64,000 bases of DNA from Acidovorax sp. NB1 (GTDB lineage: Bacteria > Pseudomonadota > Gammaproteobacteria > Burkholderiales > Burkholderiaceae_C): contig NZ_BJHU01000029.1 of NCBI RefSeq assembly GCF_005405905.1, forward strand, positions 83,915 through 147,914, given 5' to 3'. The notes under the pieces are model-generated. The model worked only from the letters and a program-made list of their open reading frames with translations, made no database searches and was not told where the DNA came from. The position numbers and the translations under genes are program-made. Positions 18,476 to 26,731 of the stretch are shown piece by piece (the stretch's first letter is position 1; each line of letters begins with the position of its first letter).

Positions 18476-19594
18476 ATGAAGAAAACTGGCCTGGCCGGCG
18501 CGCTCTGCGCCCTGGCCGCCACCCTGGGCATCGGTTCCGCCCACGCACAGATCCTGATTGGCCAGACGGTGGGCATCACCGGCTCGGCCGCAGCCACGGT
18601 GGCCGAGTCCATGCAGGGCGCCGCCCTCTACATCGACCACATCAATGCCAAAGGCGGCGTGGGCGGCCAGAAGGTCGAGGTGGTTTCGCTGGACGACAAG
18701 TTCGACCCCAAGCTCACGCTGCAGAACACCAAGACACTGATAGAAGAAAAGGGCGTGATCGGCCTGTTCATGACACGCGGCACGCCCCACACGCAGGGCA
18801 TCATGCCGCTGCTGGAGCAGCACGGCGTGCCGCTGGTCGGCCCTTCCACCGGGGCCATGGTGCTGCACCAGCCGGTGCCCAAGTACATCTTCAACGTACG
18901 GGCGCCCTACCAACGCGAGGTAGAAAAGGCCATCACCCACCTCAACACCCTGGGCATCAAACGCATCGGTGTGGTGCATGTGGACGACACCTTTGGTGCG
19001 GATGGCCTTGCGGGTGCGCAGTCCGGCTTCAAGGCCAACCAGCTGGACGCCCTCTTCATCGAAAAGTTTGACCGCGCCAAGCCCGACTACAGCGCGATCG
19101 CACCCCGGGTGGCACAAAAGCAGCCGCAGGCCGTTGTTTTCATCGGCACCGGTGCGGCGGTGGTAGATGGCATCAAGGCCTTGCGTGCCGCAGGCGTCAA
19201 CGGGCAGATCGTGACGCTGTCCAACAACGCATCGGGCGGCTTCGTGAAACTGCTGGGCGACCAGGCGCGGGGTGTGGTGGTCACCCAGGTGTTCCCTTCT
19301 GAGCGCTCACTCAACTACCCCGTCGTCAAGGAGGCCATGGAACTGGCGCGCGCCAAGAAGATTGCGGACCTCACCCCCGCCATGGTGGAAGGTTTTGTCA
19401 GCGCCAAGGTGCTTGTGGAAGGACTCAAGCGCGCAGGCCCCAAGCCAGACCGCGCCAAGCTGCATGCGGGGCTGGAGAGCATCAAGAAGTGGGACCTGGG
19501 CGGGGTAGAGCTGAGCTACAGCCCCACCGACCACAGTGGCCTGGTGTTTGCCGATCTTTCCATCATCGGCAGTGATGGCCGCTTCAAGCGCTGA
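18476..19594 (+). CDS. branched-chain amino-acid-type ABC substrate-binding protein (LivK-like), paralogue 2
   Basis: 372 residues, clearly a duplicate of the preceding gene: the same ILIGQT opening after the signal peptide, SLDDKFDPKLTLQNTKTLIE, RGTPHTQGIMPLLEQHG, STGAMVLHQPVPKYIFNVR and the same C-terminus ending FADLSIIGSDGRFKR. The ATG at 18476 has a CAGGAGA ribosome site ten bases upstream. Differences cluster in the ligand-cleft loops (for example FSGQVAAGVKE versus ITGSAAATVAE), so the two receptors may have distinct ligands. A strong terminator follows at 19641. Confidence 0.88.
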   Translation: MKKTGLAGALCALAATLGIGSAHAQILIGQTVGITGSAAATVAESMQGAALYIDHINAKGGVGGQKVEVVSLDDKFDPKLTLQNTKTLIEEKGVIGLFMTRGTPHTQGIMPLLEQHGVPLVGPSTGAMVLHQPVPKYIFNVRAPYQREVEKAITHLNTLGIKRIGVVHVDDTFGADGLAGAQSGFKANQLDALFIEKFDRAKPDYSAIAPRVAQKQPQAVVFIGTGAAVVDGIKALRAAGVNGQIVTLSNNASGGFVKLLGDQARGVVVTQVFPSERSLNYPVVKEAMELARAKKIADLTPAMVEGFVSAKVLVEGLKRAGPKPDRAKLHAGLESIKKWDLGGVELSYSPTDHSGLVFADLSIIGSDGRFKR

Positions 19595-19640
19595 GGCACC
19601 AAGCCGCTGACGCGCCAAAACACGGCGCAGCGGCGCCACC

Positions 19641-19677
19641 AAAAAAGAAGCCCGGGGCGAATGCACCGGGCTTTTTT
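19641..19677. terminator. bidirectional rho-independent terminator
   Basis: AGCCCGG (19649-19655) pairs with CCGGGCT (19666-19672) around a 10-base loop; a run of six T follows and a run of six A lies just before. It lies between the LivK-like pair (plus) and the small membrane-protein gene (minus), so it can serve both. Confidence 0.85.
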
Positions 19678-19740
19678 GTGTCCCGTCATGGCTGGTTGAC
19701 AGGCGCCACACAGGCACCTGCAGGCCATGCGGCGGAACGC

Positions 19741-19959
19741 TTACTGTGCGCTGGCAGGAGCAGCTGGAGCAGCAGGCGCCGCAGCGGGAGCTGCCACCGG
19801 CGCAGATGCAGGTGCGGCCGCACTGGCAGGGGCCTCTGGCGCGTGCACGGCATCGGCGCCGTGTTTTTCACCGCCCATGTCGGCCTTGTCGCCCGCCACG
19901 ATGATCACGTACATCGACAGCGCTGCGAACAGAACGAAGCCAACAACAATCTTCCACAT
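19741..19959 (-). CDS. small membrane protein with Ala/Pro-rich tail
   Basis: 72 residues: an N-terminal transmembrane helix (WKIVVGFVLFAALSMYVIIVAG) followed by a DKADMGGEKHG segment and about 35 residues almost wholly Ala and Pro, some in PAAA-type repeats. The ATG at 19959 has AAGGAG upstream, good support for translation. No function is recognised. It lies upstream of, and in the same orientation as, the MHS transporter gene's downstream flank, and is bounded by the terminator at 19641. The Ala/Pro tail could span periplasm or be a linker. Confidence 0.65.
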   Translation of the reverse strand: MWKIVVGFVLFAALSMYVIIVAGDKADMGGEKHGADAVHAPEAPASAAAPASAPVAAPAAAPAAPAAPASAQ

Positions 19960-20066
19960 AACAATCTCCTTGGGTCCTTGGGAATGGGTTTGTTCAATCA
20001 AGGGGCCTGCTGACACGCAGGGTTATCGGTTGTACTGGTGCGCGGCACAAGCCCCTTGATGGAACA

Positions 20067-20096
20067 CAGGGCCCGCCCCTTGCGGGTTGGGCCCTG
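20067..20096 (-). terminator. hairpin downstream of the MHS transporter gene
   Basis: CAGGGCCC and GGGCCCTG form a perfect 8-bp stem with a 14-base loop that itself can pair GCCC with GGGT. It lies 56 bp after the transporter stop codon. No U tract follows on the minus strand, so it may protect the mRNA end or act as an inefficient terminator. Confidence 0.4.
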
Positions 20097-20152
20097 CACA
20101 CCGGTCGGTGCCGATCGGCAACCCCACAGGGTCACCGGTCGGGCATCACGAA

Positions 20153-21814
20153 TCAGTCGTTGGCGTAGATGTCCACGTCCTTGGTTTCCTTGATGAACAG
20201 GCCACCAATCACCACCGTGGCACCGGCGATGATGATGGGGTACCACAGGCCGTTGTACATGTTGCCGGTCTGGGCCACGATGGCGAACGCCGTGGTGGGC
20301 AGCAGGCCGCCAAACCAGCCGTTACCAATGTGGTACGGCAGGGACATGGACGTGTAGCGGATGCGGGTCGGGAACATTTCCACCAGCATGGCGGCAATCG
20401 GGCCGTACACCATGGTCACCAGCAGCACCAGGTAGACCAGGATCGCGATGACCATGACCTTGTCGATGCGGGCGGGGTCCGCCTTGGTGGGGTAGCCAGC
20501 GGCCTTCAGAGCATCGGCCACGGCCTTCTTGAACTCGCCGTCCTTCTTCTTGGCTTCGTCAGCGGGCAGGCCCTTGCTGCTGTAGCCGGTGATGGCGGTT
20601 TCGCCGATCTTGATCACAGCAGGGGTGCCTGCTGCGGCAGGGGCGTTCTCGTAGCTCACCGAAGCGCCGGCCAGCACCTGCTTGGCGATGTCGCACGAGC
20701 TGGTGAACTTGACGGTGCCGGTGGGGTTGAACTGGAACGAGCACTCGTTGGCGTCTGCCACCACGACAACCTTGTTCTTGGCCTGGGCTTCAGCCAGGGC
20801 GGGGTTGGCCGCCTTGGTGAGTGCGCCGAACACGGGGAAGTAGGTCAGCGCGGCCAGCAAGCAGCCTGCCAGGATGATGGGCTTGCGGCCGATCTTGTCA
20901 GACAGCGAACCGAACACGATGAAGAAAGGCGTACCGATCAACAGCGAGATGGCCACGAAGATGTTGGCCGTCGCGCCGTCCACCTTCAGCGCTTGCGTCA
21001 GGAAGAACAGTGCATAGAACTGGCCCGAATACCACACCACAGCCTGGCCAGCCGTCAGGCCCACCAGTGCCAGGATCACGATCTTGAGGTTCTTCCACTC
21101 GCCGAAGGATTCCTTCAGTGGGGCCTTGGAGGTCTTGCCCTCGGCCTTCATCTTCTGGAATGCAGGCGATTCGTTCATGGCCAGGCGAATCCACACAGAG
21201 ATGGCCAGCAGCACGATGGACACGATGAACGGAACGCGCCAGCCCCAGTCTGCAAAAGCCTCTTCACCCACAATGGTGCGGGTGCCCAGGATCACCATCA
21301 GCGACAGGAACAGGCCCAGCGTTGCGGTGGTCTGAATCCAGGCGGTGTAGGCACCACGGCGGCCGTGCGGAGCATGCTCGGCCACATAGGTGGCGGCGCC
21401 GCCGTACTCACCGCCCAGGGCCAGGCCCTGCAGCAGACGCAGCACAATCAGGATGATGGGAGCGGCCACACCAATCGACGCATAGGTCGGCAGGATACCC
21501 ACGATGAACGTGGACAGGCCCATGATCAGGATGGTGACCAGGAAGGTGTACTTGCGGCCGATCATGTCGCCCAGGCGGCCGAAGAAGATGGCGCCGAAGG
21601 GGCGAACAATGAAGCCCGCGGCAAACGCCAGCAGCGCGAAGATGAACGCCGAGCCGGCATCCAGACCGCTGAAGAACTGCTTGGCAATGATGGCCGCGAG
21701 CGAGCCGTAGAGGTAAAAGTCGTACCACTCGAAAACAGTGCCGAGCGACGAAGCGAAGATGACCTTCCGCTCTTCGGGCGTCATCGGCCGCGGTGCGGGA
21801 TGGACTGTAGCCAT
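20153..21814 (-). CDS. MHS-family MFS transporter with large periplasmic insert
   Basis: 553-residue major facilitator of the metabolite:H+ symporter type. The N-terminal half has the family markers GTVFEWYDFYLYG, GRLGDMIGRKYTF and LALGGEYGGAATYVAEHAP; the second half has GSLSDKIGRKP. Usual MHS proteins have about 430-450 residues. The extra length is a hydrophilic block of about 110 residues (from AANPALAEAQAK to ADPARIDK) between two membrane helices in the C-terminal half. It contains ANECSFQFNP and SSCDIAK, whose two Cys could form a disulfide if periplasmic. Start ATG 21814 has AGGAGA upstream. The substrate, probably an organic acid or osmolyte, is not identifiable. Confidence 0.88.
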   Translation of the reverse strand: MATVHPAPRPMTPEERKVIFASSLGTVFEWYDFYLYGSLAAIIAKQFFSGLDAGSAFIFALLAFAAGFIVRPFGAIFFGRLGDMIGRKYTFLVTILIMGLSTFIVGILPTYASIGVAAPIILIVLRLLQGLALGGEYGGAATYVAEHAPHGRRGAYTAWIQTTATLGLFLSLMVILGTRTIVGEEAFADWGWRVPFIVSIVLLAISVWIRLAMNESPAFQKMKAEGKTSKAPLKESFGEWKNLKIVILALVGLTAGQAVVWYSGQFYALFFLTQALKVDGATANIFVAISLLIGTPFFIVFGSLSDKIGRKPIILAGCLLAALTYFPVFGALTKAANPALAEAQAKNKVVVVADANECSFQFNPTGTVKFTSSCDIAKQVLAGASVSYENAPAAAGTPAVIKIGETAITGYSSKGLPADEAKKKDGEFKKAVADALKAAGYPTKADPARIDKVMVIAILVYLVLLVTMVYGPIAAMLVEMFPTRIRYTSMSLPYHIGNGWFGGLLPTTAFAIVAQTGNMYNGLWYPIIIAGATVVIGGLFIKETKDVDIYAND

Positions 21815-21987
21815 GGTGAATGTCTCCTGTTGGTTATTCAGACCGCGCTGCGGCGGGCTGTACGCATTCTTGGAGATTGCACTGACCACGCTCTGACGCG
21901 AAACCAACAAGAGCTTTCATCAAACTGACCGCTCTCTGACAACTTAGGGTGAAACCCGCAGCACCCCTTTCAGCATCCGGAAACAGC

Positions 21988-22641
21988 TCAGGACTTCGCG
22001 GGTAAACCCGATGGAAGCTGGCTGACAGCATCCCAGCCCGGGCCATCGAACCATGTGTCTCCATCGAGGTAGGCACGCAGCATGGGCAGGCTGTCGAGCC
22101 CCCAGAAAATCTTGCCGTCCACCGCAAACGCAGGCACGCCAAACACACCCGCCGCCTGCGCGGCCTCGGTGTTGGCGCGCAGCAGCGCCTTGGGGCCGTC
22201 GCTGTGCATGTCCTGCCCTGGGCGGATCTGCTCGGCCAGCTCGGCCGCCAATGCAGCCAGGCGCTCAGCATCCAGCGCATCGTGCCCGCCCTGCCACACG
22301 TGGCGCAGCACGGTGCCCGCCACAAAGCGGTTGATGCGGCCATCGTCGCTGCAGGCCAGCGCCTGGCGCAGCAACGGCAGCGGATTGAACGGGTGGCGCG
22401 CGGGCATCGAGAGCGGCGTGCCCTGGGCGTGGCCCAGCCAGGTCACGTGGCGGTAGGTCCAGGCGCGCTTGGGCGCAATGCCCGCCGGGCCGGGATTGCT
22501 GTGCTGCTGCAGCAGTGCGCCCAGCAGCACGGGCTGGTAGGCCACGCTGTAGCTCAGGCCCTCCAGCACCTCGGGCAGGCGTTCAAACGCCAGCCAGGCA
22601 TAGGGCGAGACAAAGTCCAGGTAGAAGGTGATGTGCTTCAT
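21988..22641 (-). CDS. 2-hydroxychromene-2-carboxylate isomerase-like DsbA-family protein
   Basis: 217 residues with the thioredoxin-fold DsbA-like (HCCA isomerase, kappa-GST) layout. It begins KHITFYLDFVSPYAWLAFERLP with Ser in the active-site position (SPYA) rather than a CxxC, and ends in GVFGVPAFAVDGKIFWGLD, the cis-Pro loop. HCCA isomerases use glutathione in naphthalene-type catabolism, but many homologues act elsewhere; no aromatic catabolism genes are nearby. The ATG at 22641 begins the conserved domain; longer in-frame starts are discarded. Confidence 0.85.
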   Translation of the reverse strand: MKHITFYLDFVSPYAWLAFERLPEVLEGLSYSVAYQPVLLGALLQQHSNPGPAGIAPKRAWTYRHVTWLGHAQGTPLSMPARHPFNPLPLLRQALACSDDGRINRFVAGTVLRHVWQGGHDALDAERLAALAAELAEQIRPGQDMHSDGPKALLRANTEAAQAAGVFGVPAFAVDGKIFWGLDSLPMLRAYLDGDTWFDGPGWDAVSQLPSGLPAKS

Positions 22642-22797
22642 GTCAACTCTCCATGCCATCGCACGGCGACCCACCGTGCGGAAACCGTGTGCGTCCCGGG
22701 CGGGGGCAACCGCGCAGGGGCCACCCCGCCGCACTGGCTGCGCCCACCTGCCCGCATCGCGCAGCCATGCAAAAGCGGGAGGACGCGGCGCAACCGC

Positions 22798-23055
22798 TCA
22801 AGGGGATGTCTCAAGGCCAATGCCTGCACGGCCGAGCAGCTGCACCCAGATGCCCCGGCGCAGGTTGCCATCGGCGCGCGACCAGAGGCGGATCTCGTCC
22901 AGCGTGCGAAAGCAGCCTTCGCAGTGGCTGCGGTCGGGGGACATGCGGCACACCGAGATGCAGGGAGAGGGCACGGGCTCGGCATTTTCATGGTCAAAAT
23001 GGCCGTCTGCGCGCAACTGAATTGCCTTGGCAGCTAGCAAATCAATAGCATTCAT
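22798..23055 (-). CDS. DUF1289 cysteine-motif protein
   Basis: 85 residues with the DUF1289 core PSPCISVCRMSPDRSHCEGCFRTLDEI: four Cys that could bind metal. The first about 24 residues (MNAIDLLAAKAIQLRADGHFD) are encoded by repeat copy C and are unlike the family, which normally begins just before the Cys motif. The start at 23055 overlaps the stop of the YbaK gene by 4 bp (ATGA-type), so the two are probably coupled. Function of DUF1289 is not established. Confidence 0.8.
   Translation of the reverse strand: MNAIDLLAAKAIQLRADGHFDHENAEPVPSPCISVCRMSPDRSHCEGCFRTLDEIRLWSRADGNLRRGIWVQLLGRAGIGLETSP
22985..23050 (+). repeat. dispersed low-GC repeat, copy C (inside DUF1289 gene)
   Basis: Contains TCAAAATGGCC, CTGCGCGC, GGCAGCTAGCAAATCAATAGC in the repeat order. 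In the minus frame it codes for about residues 2-24 of the DUF1289 protein. One of the best matches to the family. Confidence 0.65.
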
Positions 23056-23561
23056 GCCGCGACCGGTGCCTGGACCACATCCACCACCGGGGCGCCCGTC
23101 AGGCGCTGCAGATCGCTGGGGTGCAGTGCAAACACACCGTGCGGGTGCCCTGCGGCGGCCCACACCACTTCAAAGCGCAGCAGGTCCTGGTCGATGAGCG
23201 TGACAGGAGGCGTGGAGTGCGCCACGGGCGATACGCCGCCGATGGAAAAGCCCGTGCGGCTCTTCACAAAGTCGGCATCGGCGCGGCCGATCTTGCCGCC
23301 CACATGGGCCTCCACCTTTTTCTCGTCCACCCGCCGGTCGCCCGAGGTGACCACCAGCACGGCCACGTCGTCGCTCTTGCGGCGGAAGATGATGCTCTTG
23401 GCAATCTGTCCCACGGCAATGCCCAGCGCATCTGCCGCCTGCTGCGCGGTGCGCGCGGCGTCGTCCAGCATCTGCGGGCGGTGGGGGTGGCCCAGGGATT
23501 CGAGCGCTGCAGCCACGCGCTGCACGCCCTCGGGCAGGTTTTTCAGTTCAGCTCCACACAT
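23052..23561 (-). CDS. YbaK/EbsC-family aminoacyl-tRNA deacylase
   Basis: 169-residue YbaK/ProX-fold editing protein that hydrolyses mischarged aminoacyl-tRNA. Family features are IAKSIIFRRKSDDVAVLVVTSGDRRVD (Lys of IAKSIIF is the conserved substrate-binding residue), GRADADFVKSRTGFSIGGVSPV and FEVVWAAAGHPHGVFAL. The exact tRNA specificity (Cys-tRNAPro or other) cannot be assigned. First gene of a two-gene unit with the DUF1289 gene. Confidence 0.87.
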   Translation of the reverse strand: MCGAELKNLPEGVQRVAAALESLGHPHRPQMLDDAARTAQQAADALGIAVGQIAKSIIFRRKSDDVAVLVVTSGDRRVDEKKVEAHVGGKIGRADADFVKSRTGFSIGGVSPVAHSTPPVTLIDQDLLRFEVVWAAAGHPHGVFALHPSDLQRLTGAPVVDVVQAPVAA

Positions 23562-23725
23562 CGTTTTTCACTCCGAAATCACAGTCGTCTCGGGTATTTT
23601 GACCGCATGGCGCCAGCCCCGGCCCCTGCGCCTGTGAAACGGGCCCAGCGAAGCCATAGGGCGTGCCCCTTCCGCACGGGGAGAAGGGGGCAGAGATGCG
23701 TCAGCGTCTCAACAACAGCAGCCCC

Positions 23726-24634
23726 TCACCCCGCACGCTTGGTCAACAGCGCGTTGGCAGCACGGGAGTTGGGCTTGCGATCCAGAAAACCGCTGATGTA
23801 CGCGCCTGCATCGATGAGCTTGTCGAGGTCAATGCCCGTCTCGATGCCCATGCCCTGCAGCATGTAGACCACGTCTTCCGTCGCCACATTGCCCGTGGCG
23901 CCCTTGGCATAGGGGCAACCACCCAGGCCAGCCACGGACGACTGGAAATTCCACACGCCCAACTCCATCGCGGCCAGCGTGTTCGACAGCGCCTGGCCGT
24001 AGGTGTCGTGGAAGTGGCCCGAGACTTCATCGATACCAAAGTGCTGCAGCGTCGCCTCCAGCGCCTTTTGCACCTTGCGCGGCGTGCCAACGCCAATGGT
24101 GTCGGCCACGTCCACACGCTGTACGCCAATGCCCTTGAGCAGGCCCGCCAGATAGGCCACACGCTCTGGGGCAATGTCACCCTCGTACGGGCAGCCCACA
24201 GTGCAGCTCATGGCTCCGCGCACGCGGATGCCTGCGGCCAACGCGGCCTCTACCACTGGGGCAAAGCGCTCAATGCTTTCGGCAATGCTGCAGTTGATGT
24301 TGCGCTGGCTGAAGGCCTCGCTGGCGGAGCCGAAGACGACGATCTCGTCGGGCTTGTCCAGCAAGGCGGCCTCAAAGCCCTTGAGGTTGGGCGTGAGCAC
24401 CGAATACGCGACGCTGCTCTGGCGGGTGATGCCCGCCATCACCTCATGGTTGTCAGCCATCTGCGGCACCCACTTGGGGCTGACGTAGCTGGTGACTTCG
24501 ATCTCTTTCAGGCCCGCCTGTTGCAGGCGGTGCACCAGCTCGATCTTGACGGCGGCGGGCACCGGGGTCTTTTCGTTCTGCAGGCCGTCGCGGGGGCCAA
24601 CGTCGATGAGGCGGACGCGGGAGGGGATGCTCAT
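23726..24634 (-). CDS. liuE: hydroxymethylglutaryl-CoA lyase
   Basis: 302-residue enzyme of the DRE-TIM family that cleaves HMG-CoA to acetyl-CoA and acetoacetate, the last step of leucine breakdown. Visible features are VGPRDGLQNE at the start (catalytic Arg, metal Asp), VFGSASEAFSQRNINCS, the metal-binding SGHFHDTYGQ, and GGCPYAKGATGNVATEDVVYM with the active-site Cys loop. ATG 24634 is chosen; a further-upstream TTG adds seven residues only. It is separated from the other liu genes by a few kb and has no LiuR-like palindrome in its short upstream region, so its regulation is uncertain. Confidence 0.93.
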   Translation of the reverse strand: MSIPSRVRLIDVGPRDGLQNEKTPVPAAVKIELVHRLQQAGLKEIEVTSYVSPKWVPQMADNHEVMAGITRQSSVAYSVLTPNLKGFEAALLDKPDEIVVFGSASEAFSQRNINCSIAESIERFAPVVEAALAAGIRVRGAMSCTVGCPYEGDIAPERVAYLAGLLKGIGVQRVDVADTIGVGTPRKVQKALEATLQHFGIDEVSGHFHDTYGQALSNTLAAMELGVWNFQSSVAGLGGCPYAKGATGNVATEDVVYMLQGMGIETGIDLDKLIDAGAYISGFLDRKPNSRAANALLTKRAG

Positions 24635-24731
24635 GGGGCTACCAAGGGTGGACAAGGAATCTCGCCATTGTCTCGCCAGCGCCGCTGCAGGGCCACCCCA
24701 TATCGTGCCAGACCACTCGCCGGACGCGCCA

Positions 24732-25649
24732 TCAGCCGCTCTGCGCCTCAGCGTCTTCCACCTCTTGCCGCAGCAAGGCCACCATGGCCTGCGCCGCCAG
24801 CGACAGCGGCCGCCCGCGCAGGGTGATCAGCCCGATGGGCCGGTGCAGCACGGGCGCCTTGAGCGGACGCGTGACCACCTCGGGCCTGCGCACTACTTGA
24901 GCAGCCAGCTCAGGCAGCGCGCTCACCCCCAGCCCCGCCGCCACCATGGCCGCAATGGTGGCCAGGTGCTCCACCTCGTAGTGGGGTTCAAAACGGATGC
25001 GGTGCGTCAGCAACGCCTCTTGCGCGTACTGCCGCACGCTGGTGCCTGCGGGCATGGAGATGTGGGGCAGCTCGGCCACATCGGCCCAGGCCACGGCGCC
25101 CCGTACACGGGCCAGCGGGTGCGTGCGCGGCAGCAGCAGCACGAATCGGTCGGACACCAGCGGGGTGTAGTCCAGGTCCGCATAGGCGGGGTTGGCGGCC
25201 GTGAGGGCAAAGTCCACCCGCCCGGCGCGCACCATGTCAAACGCAGGGCCCGCCAGGCTGTCGATCAGCTCCATCTGCACGCCCGGGTGCTGCGCGGCAA
25301 ACCGGGCAAACGCGCGGGGCACGGCCCCGGCCGCCAGCGACGGCAGCGCCGCCAGCGCAACGCGGCCCACCTGCAGCTGCGCCACTTCCTGCACGCGGCG
25401 CACTGTTTCTTCCATCTGGTGGCGCAGGAACCGCGCCTGCTCGGCAAACACCTCACCCGCCAGCGTGAGCTGCACGGTGCGCGTGGTGCGCTCGAACAGG
25501 CGCACGTCCAGCATCTCCTCCAGCCGCGCCACGGTGCCGGACACCGCCGACTGCGACAGGTGCATCTGCAAGGCCGTGCGCCGAAAGCTCAGCGTCTCGG
25601 CCAGCGACAGGAACACATCCACCTCGCGGGCGGACCAATTGATCTTCAT
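24732..25649 (-). CDS. LysR-family transcriptional regulator
   Basis: 305 residues: N-terminal HTH (DVFLSLAETLSFRRTALQMHLSQSAVSGTVARLEE region) and LysR substrate domain. It is divergent from the dehydrogenase/BKACE/Bug operon, with 98 bp between the start codons, so it is the likely activator of that operon. The intergenic stretch has a perfect palindrome AGACGTCT (25671-25678) with a further GTCT upstream at 25659; this may be its site, but the classical T-N11-A box is not convincing. Confidence 0.92.
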   Translation of the reverse strand: MKINWSAREVDVFLSLAETLSFRRTALQMHLSQSAVSGTVARLEEMLDVRLFERTTRTVQLTLAGEVFAEQARFLRHQMEETVRRVQEVAQLQVGRVALAALPSLAAGAVPRAFARFAAQHPGVQMELIDSLAGPAFDMVRAGRVDFALTAANPAYADLDYTPLVSDRFVLLLPRTHPLARVRGAVAWADVAELPHISMPAGTSVRQYAQEALLTHRIRFEPHYEVEHLATIAAMVAAGLGVSALPELAAQVVRRPEVVTRPLKAPVLHRPIGLITLRGRPLSLAAQAMVALLRQEVEDAEAQSG

Positions 25650-25747
25650 GGCCGATCAGTCTATCGAAAAAGACGTCTGGACCGCGCAATGAACGCTCCC
25701 TAGACTGCATTGCACGCAAGCACGCTCAGCAAGGAACAGGAGACACG

Positions 25748-26731
25748 ATGGAAACAAGTTCGCCTCGCAACGCACGCACCGTGGTGGTGGGCGGAGGCAC
25801 CATGGGGGCCGATGTGGCCGTGGTTCTGGCGCGCGGGGGCGCCCACGTGACGGTGGTAGACCCGCACACCGACCGCCGCAACCGGCTGCTGCCCCACATT
25901 GCCCAGGAGCTGGCCGCCGCCGGCCAGGCCACCCACGCCGGCCCGGTGCAGGTGTGCGCTGCGCTGCAAGAGGTGGACTGGACCGGCGTGGTGCTGGTGG
26001 TCGAATGCATCACCGAGCAGCTGGCCGCCAAGCAGCAACTGTTTACCGAGCTGGAAGCCATCGCGCCCGCCAACGCCGTGCTGGCCAGCAACAGCTCGGG
26101 CTTTCCCATCAGCGCCATTGCCCAGGGCCTGGCCACGGCGCAGCGCATGCTGGGCCTGCACTTCTTCATGCCTGCCCACCTGGTGCCGCTGGTGGAAGTG
26201 GTGCTGGGCGAGCGCAGCGACCCGGCCCTGGGCACCTGGCTGCATGCCTTCATGCGCGGCTGCGGCAGCGTGCCGGTGCTGGTGAAGAAAGACAAGCCGG
26301 GCTTTCTGGCCAACCGCATGCAGCACGCACTGTCGCGCGAAGCGTTTGCGCTCATCGACGAAGGCATTGCCTCGCCCGAAGACGTGGACGCCGCCGTGCG
26401 CTTTGGCTTTGGCTTCCGCTTTCTGGCGGCAGGGCCGGTGCTGCAGCGCGACCATGCGGGCATTGAGGTGCACACCGCCGCCGCGGCCACTATGTACCCA
26501 ACCCTCTCCAACACCGACATACCCGCCCAGGCCCTGCGCGACAAGGTGGCCCAGAGCCAGCTCGGCATGAAGACGGGCAAGGGGTTTTTCGATTGGCCCG
26601 AAGACCGCAAGCAGGCCGAGCGCGCGCGCTATGACACGCTGCTGCGTCAGGGCTTGGCGCTGTTGGCCAGCGAGCTGCCCACCATCGAGCCCCCTGCCGA
26701 CGCGGCCCCCCATACCGGAGATCGTTCATGA
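25748..26731 (+). CDS. 3-hydroxyacyl-CoA/beta-hydroxy acid dehydrogenase
   Basis: 327-residue NAD-dependent dehydrogenase of the 3-hydroxyacyl-CoA family, which includes L-carnitine dehydrogenase. It has a Rossmann GGGTMG (residues 15-20), the acidic VDPHTDRR that selects NAD, the conserved ECITEQLAAKQQLF, NSSGFPIS, the catalytic GLHFFMPAHLVPLVEV His, and KDKPGFLANRMQ. It starts with CAGGAGACACG ahead of the ATG. It overlaps the next gene by 4 bp, so the pair is coupled. Pairing with a BKACE enzyme suggests oxidation of a free beta-hydroxy acid to a beta-keto acid, as in carnitine breakdown, rather than a CoA ester. Confidence 0.85.
   Translation: METSSPRNARTVVVGGGTMGADVAVVLARGGAHVTVVDPHTDRRNRLLPHIAQELAAAGQATHAGPVQVCAALQEVDWTGVVLVVECITEQLAAKQQLFTELEAIAPANAVLASNSSGFPISAIAQGLATAQRMLGLHFFMPAHLVPLVEVVLGERSDPALGTWLHAFMRGCGSVPVLVKKDKPGFLANRMQHALSREAFALIDEGIASPEDVDAAVRFGFGFRFLAAGPVLQRDHAGIEVHTAAAATMYPTLSNTDIPAQALRDKVAQSQLGMKTGKGFFDWPEDRKQAERARYDTLLRQGLALLASELPTIEPPADAAPHTGDRS

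Noticed and set aside
25650..25747. LysR binding site of the T-N11-A type
   Set aside because: Only a short AGACGTCT palindrome is present; too weak to list as a feature.
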